From the NCBI GenBank assembly GCA_946186175.1, contig CAMHMG010000110.1:1-10027 (forward strand): 10,027 nucleotides of DNA, given 5' to 3'. Below are positions 7,052 through 10,027 of the stretch, piece by piece; within the stretch, counting starts at the first letter, position 1; each line of letters opens with the position of its first letter. A program made the translations under genes and the position numbers. Below the pieces are notes generated by a model that had not been told where the DNA came from, ran no database searches, and was given only the letters and a program-made list of their open reading frames with translations. This DNA comes from an uncultured Clostridia bacterium (GTDB lineage Bacteria > Bacillota > Clostridia > Lachnospirales > Lachnospiraceae).

Positions 7052-9688
7052 TCATTTTGATTCAAACCATGTTGTTCCACAGCTGACATCCACAGAAAGA
7101 GGAACATCAAGCTTTGCAGCATTCATCATTTCTTCTACAAGAATTGTTTTGACAAGATCAATCTCGTCCTTCTCAGTTTCTATAAGAAGCTCATCATGTA
7201 TCTGTAGTATCAGTGAAGACTTACATTTTTCTCTTTTAAGTCTTTCTGAAACTCTGATCATCGCGATCTTGATGATATCTGCGGCTGTTCCCTGAATCGG
7301 GGAATTCATTGCTACTCTTTCCCCAAAGCTCCTCTGCATAAAATTAGATGAAGACAGCTCAGGTATCTGTCTTATTCTTCCAAACAATGTCTTTGTCATG
7401 CCCGTATCCTTCGCTGTTAAAACTGCATTATCAAGAAAAGCTTTAACATCAGGATAGGTGTTGAAATAACTCTCAATATAATCAGCAGCTTCCTTCCTTG
7501 TAATATTCAAATCCTCAGCGAGGCCAAAAGCGCTAATACCATAAACTATACCGAAGTTAACTGCTTTGGCATTGCGTCTCATCAAAGCATCAACCTCCTG
7601 AATGGGAACACCAAAAACCTGTGATGCAGTAATTGAATGAATGTCTTCATCAGCCTTAAATGCTGCAATCAACTTCTCATCACCCGACATATGCGCAAGA
7701 ACTCTAAGCTCTATCTGCGAATAATCAGCATCAACAAATACATATCCGTCTTTAGGAATAAATACTTTTCTTATGCTTCTGCCAAGCTCTGTCCTCATAG
7801 GTATATTCTGAAGATTCGGCTCTGTAGAACTTATACGCCCTGTAGCTGTAATTGTCTGATTAAATGTTCCATGAATTCTTTCGTCTCCACTGATAAATAC
7901 TGCAAGTCCATCAGCATAAGTAGATTTGAGCTTTGAGACCTGTCTGTATTCCAACACCTCCGATACTATCGGATAGTCATTTTTCAGCTTATTAAGGACA
8001 TCAACATTTGTCGAATAACCTGTCTTGGTCTTCTTAGCACCCGGAAGCATAAGCTTATCAAATAAAACTTCCCCTAACTGTTTAGGTGAATTAATATTGA
8101 ATTCCATTCCTGCTTCTTCATATATTCTATTCTGATATTCTTCTTCTTTTTCACCAAGCATTACACCATATTCGTTAAGAGAATTTCTGTCAACTCTGAT
8201 TCCCTCTTTCTCCATATGATCAAGAACATATACGACAGGGAGTTCTATCTCATTGTATAACGACTCCATTCCATATTCTTTCAGATCACTCATCAGTTTG
8301 CCATATGCCATAAAAGGAATACAAACTAAGTAAGAAATATAATCTGAAATATTCTTATCATATATATTCATGAAATTGATGATTTCTTTACCCAAAAGCT
8401 CTTTTCTGTCTGGAACGGTAATTTCAAGGTAATCTCTTGCTATATCATCATAGTTATAGCTGTCCTTTAAAGGATTAAGAAGATATGCAGCTACAGAAGT
8501 ATCAATGATCCTGCCGGCATTTTCAAAAGGTATATATTTTAACAGAGTTTTGAGGTCATTAGTTATCATTTTGATATCCTTAACATTATTGTATATATCC
8601 AACAATCTTGAAGATATTAGTTCATCCGTAACAAACATTGTACAGGGAATAAATGTTGCCATACCCTCCTCAAATGAAAAACTCATACCTATTAATTCTT
8701 TATTTTCTGTAACAGGATAAATGCTAAACAATTTGATAGTCTTTAATTCATCAAAAAAAGCTTCCACATCGACAAGTTCATTGATAAATTTCATATCAAA
8801 AGAAACTACCTGCTTTTTGACATCGCCCTCAAAGTATTTCAGAAGACTCTTTAGTTCAAGATTTTTGATATATTCATAGGCATTATCCGTAAATAAGTTT
8901 GTGTAGCTTAGATCATTAATGTCAATTTCAACAGGAACGTCAAGTTTAATTGTAGCTAACACCTTACTCATAATAGCCTGATCATAGTATTCTCTAAGAT
9001 TGTTTTTTGCCTTTTCAGGTTTGATCTCATCTATGTGTGCATATGCCTCTTCAATGCTATGATACTGCGCAATTATCTTACCGGCTGTTTTCTCTCCTAT
9101 TCCGGGAACACCCGGAATATTGTCTGAAGCATCGCCCATAAGTCCTTTCATATCTATAAACTCCTTAGGCGAAACCCCATACAGGTTCTTCACCTCTTTT
9201 GAATAGTATTCTTCTACGGTAGTCTTACCGCCCTTAGTCTTAGGCAGTTTAATACGTACAACATCTGTTGCAAGCTGCAAGAGATCCCTGTCACCTGACA
9301 GTATTGTTACATCCATTCCATTTTTTTCACCTATTACAGACAAAGTACCGATAATATCATCTGCCTCAAAGCCCTCCATCTCAACAATTGTGACATTCAT
9401 GAGCTTAAGCATTTCCTTCATAAGTGGCACCTGACTTTTCAGTTCCTCCGGCATTCCCTTTCTGGTCCCCTTATACTCTGAAAACATTTGATGTCTAAAT
9501 GTTGGCGCATGCAAATCAAAAGCCACCACAATATGAGTTGGTGATTCTTCATCAATCACTTTAAGAACCATATTAATAAAACCAAGGACAGCATTAGTAT
9601 GCTGTCCTTTTGAATTAGTTAGATCCGGCAGACCATAAAAGGCCCTGTTAAGTATGCTGTGACCATCTATTAGTAATAACTTCGACAT
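7052..9688 (-). CDS. polA: DNA polymerase I, proofreading domain apparently inactive
   Basis: Pol I fills gaps and removes RNA primers during lagging-strand synthesis and repair. The 878 residues match the Bacillus-type length. The 5'-nuclease domain (1-~290) keeps its acidic residues: Asp8, Asp58, E-A-D-D (108-111), S-G-D-R-D (131-135), G-D-A-S-D-N (185-190) and the helix-hairpin-helix G-V-P-G-I-G-E-K-T (193-201). The polymerase domain has motif A D-A-D-Y-S-Q-I-E-L-R (653-662, Asp655), motif B R-R-N-A-K-A-V-N-F-G-I-V-Y-G (704-717, Lys708, Phe712, Tyr716) and motif C Q-I-H-D-E-L-L (829-835, Asp832). The middle region (~295-470) lacks the D-x-E and other acidic 3'-5' exonuclease residues of E. 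coli Pol I, as in many Gram-positive and Thermus enzymes. The start at 9688 has AGGAGGAT (9695-9702) upstream. Confidence 0.97.
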   Translation of the reverse strand: MSKLLLIDGHSILNRAFYGLPDLTNSKGQHTNAVLGFINMVLKVIDEESPTHIVVAFDLHAPTFRHQMFSEYKGTRKGMPEELKSQVPLMKEMLKLMNVTIVEMEGFEADDIIGTLSVIGEKNGMDVTILSGDRDLLQLATDVVRIKLPKTKGGKTTVEEYYSKEVKNLYGVSPKEFIDMKGLMGDASDNIPGVPGIGEKTAGKIIAQYHSIEEAYAHIDEIKPEKAKNNLREYYDQAIMSKVLATIKLDVPVEIDINDLSYTNLFTDNAYEYIKNLELKSLLKYFEGDVKKQVVSFDMKFINELVDVEAFFDELKTIKLFSIYPVTENKELIGMSFSFEEGMATFIPCTMFVTDELISSRLLDIYNNVKDIKMITNDLKTLLKYIPFENAGRIIDTSVAAYLLNPLKDSYNYDDIARDYLEITVPDRKELLGKEIINFMNIYDKNISDYISYLVCIPFMAYGKLMSDLKEYGMESLYNEIELPVVYVLDHMEKEGIRVDRNSLNEYGVMLGEKEEEYQNRIYEEAGMEFNINSPKQLGEVLFDKLMLPGAKKTKTGYSTNVDVLNKLKNDYPIVSEVLEYRQVSKLKSTYADGLAVFISGDERIHGTFNQTITATGRISSTEPNLQNIPMRTELGRSIRKVFIPKDGYVFVDADYSQIELRVLAHMSGDEKLIAAFKADEDIHSITASQVFGVPIQEVDALMRRNAKAVNFGIVYGISAFGLAEDLNITRKEAADYIESYFNTYPDVKAFLDNAVLTAKDTGMTKTLFGRIRQIPELSSSNFMQRSFGERVAMNSPIQGTAADIIKIAMIRVSERLKREKCKSSLILQIHDELLIETEKDEIDLVKTILVEEMMNAAKLDVPLSVDVSCGTTWFESK

Positions 9689-9701
9689 TAATCAATCCTC
9701 C

Positions 9702-9719
9702 TACAAACATATATTTGTA
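9702..9719. repeat. 18-bp palindrome touching the polA ribosome binding site
   Basis: TACAAACATATATTTGTA is an inverted repeat with a single mismatched pair (9708/9713). It sits in the 43-bp gap between the upstream membrane-protein gene and polA, sharing its edge base with the polA Shine-Dalgarno. As DNA it could be an operator; as RNA it would be a weak A/U hairpin. Such AT-rich palindromes can also arise by chance. Confidence 0.4.
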
Positions 9720-9731
9720 CCTAAGTTACCT

Positions 9732-10027
9732 CTATTTCTTGTTAGCATTATATTCGTTTATCTTTGAATAAAAAGATTCTTCTGTTTTTTCCTGTGGCTC
9801 AACGTTAATATTTATCAATCGTTCTTCTGGATCGAATAGTATTTGATCAAAATAAGAACTGTAATAATATTCTCCCTGTTCTTCTTTTATTTTGCTTTGT
9901 TCGTCATCATATAATAAATTAAGGAAATTAATATAACCAGCTATAACAAACATTAAAACACCAATAATTGCTATCACCACCGAAGATCTTACAAAACTTC
10001 GTTTTTTCCTGTCCTGCTTAAACTCAC
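9732..10027 (-). CDS. small single-pass membrane protein of unknown function (5' end outside window)
   Basis: The minus-strand frame is open from the window edge to a TAG at 9732-9734, about 97 visible codons. A GTG at 9980 is possible as a start but has no Shine-Dalgarno, and coding continues upstream with Q-D-R-K-K-R-S-F-V-R, so the true start probably lies beyond 10027. The visible part is a basic cytoplasmic stretch, one hydrophobic helix (V-V-I-A-I-I-G-V-L-M-F-V-I-A-G), then about 65 polar, acidic residues rich in Glu, Tyr and Asn with no cysteines. Positive-inside charge suggests the tail is outside the cell (inference). The layout recalls small bitopic division or envelope proteins, but no family is recognised. 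It is 43 bp before polA on the same strand and may be cotranscribed with it. Confidence 0.65.
   Translation of the reverse strand, partial: EFKQDRKKRSFVRSSVVIAIIGVLMFVIAGYINFLNLLYDDEQSKIKEEQGEYYYSSYFDQILFDPEERLININVEPQEKTEESFYSKINEYNANKK

Noticed and set aside
7637..7936. 99-codon plus-strand ORF
   Set aside because: It is antisense to the conserved polymerase domain of polA.

Overview
The window looks like chromosomal housekeeping DNA from a low-GC Gram-positive bacterium of the Clostridia, most likely a Lachnospiraceae relative. Reasons: AT-rich DNA, strong AGGAGG ribosome binding sites, a consensus sigma-A promoter, a DUF177-rpmF pair next to ackA, and a polA-coaE pair followed by an unusually long FtsA-family protein. 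The assignment rests on protein style and gene order, not on a database search.

All eight genes lie on the minus strand, so transcription runs from high to low coordinates. In that order: the 3' part of a small single-pass membrane protein of unknown function (9732-10027, entering from the window edge); polA, DNA polymerase I with an apparently dead proofreading domain (7052-9688); coaE, dephospho-CoA kinase (6443-7036); a 131-bp gap with weak promoter-like elements; an 816-residue FtsA-family actin-like ATPase with a long extra C-terminal half (3861-6311); a membrane GAF/GGDEF diguanylate cyclase (2136-3830); ackA, acetate kinase (923-2113). A 206-bp gap holds an elaborate hairpin and a textbook sigma-A promoter that drives the last pair, a DUF177/YceD protein (183-716) and rpmF, ribosomal protein L32 (3-179). 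rpmF is too short to show up in ordinary ORF lists.

The genes probably form two or three transcription units. polA and coaE are 15 bp apart. The FtsA-like gene, GGDEF gene and ackA are 30 and 22 bp apart. DUF177 and rpmF are 3 bp apart, with the rpmF ribosome binding site written into the last codons of DUF177. Functions are mixed: replication and repair, CoA synthesis, a cytoskeletal ATPase, c-di-GMP signalling, acetate/ATP fermentation and ribosome assembly.

No mobile element, CRISPR array, tRNA or phage-like gene was seen, and I do not see a clear new multi-gene system. The most unusual item is the FtsA-like protein: after the ATPase it carries beta-rich 'VNG' modules, an acidic linker of tandem 12-residue repeats (36 bp in DNA), a lysine-rich patch and a final beta-rich module. 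Next in interest are the mutually exclusive hairpins between ackA and the DUF177 promoter.
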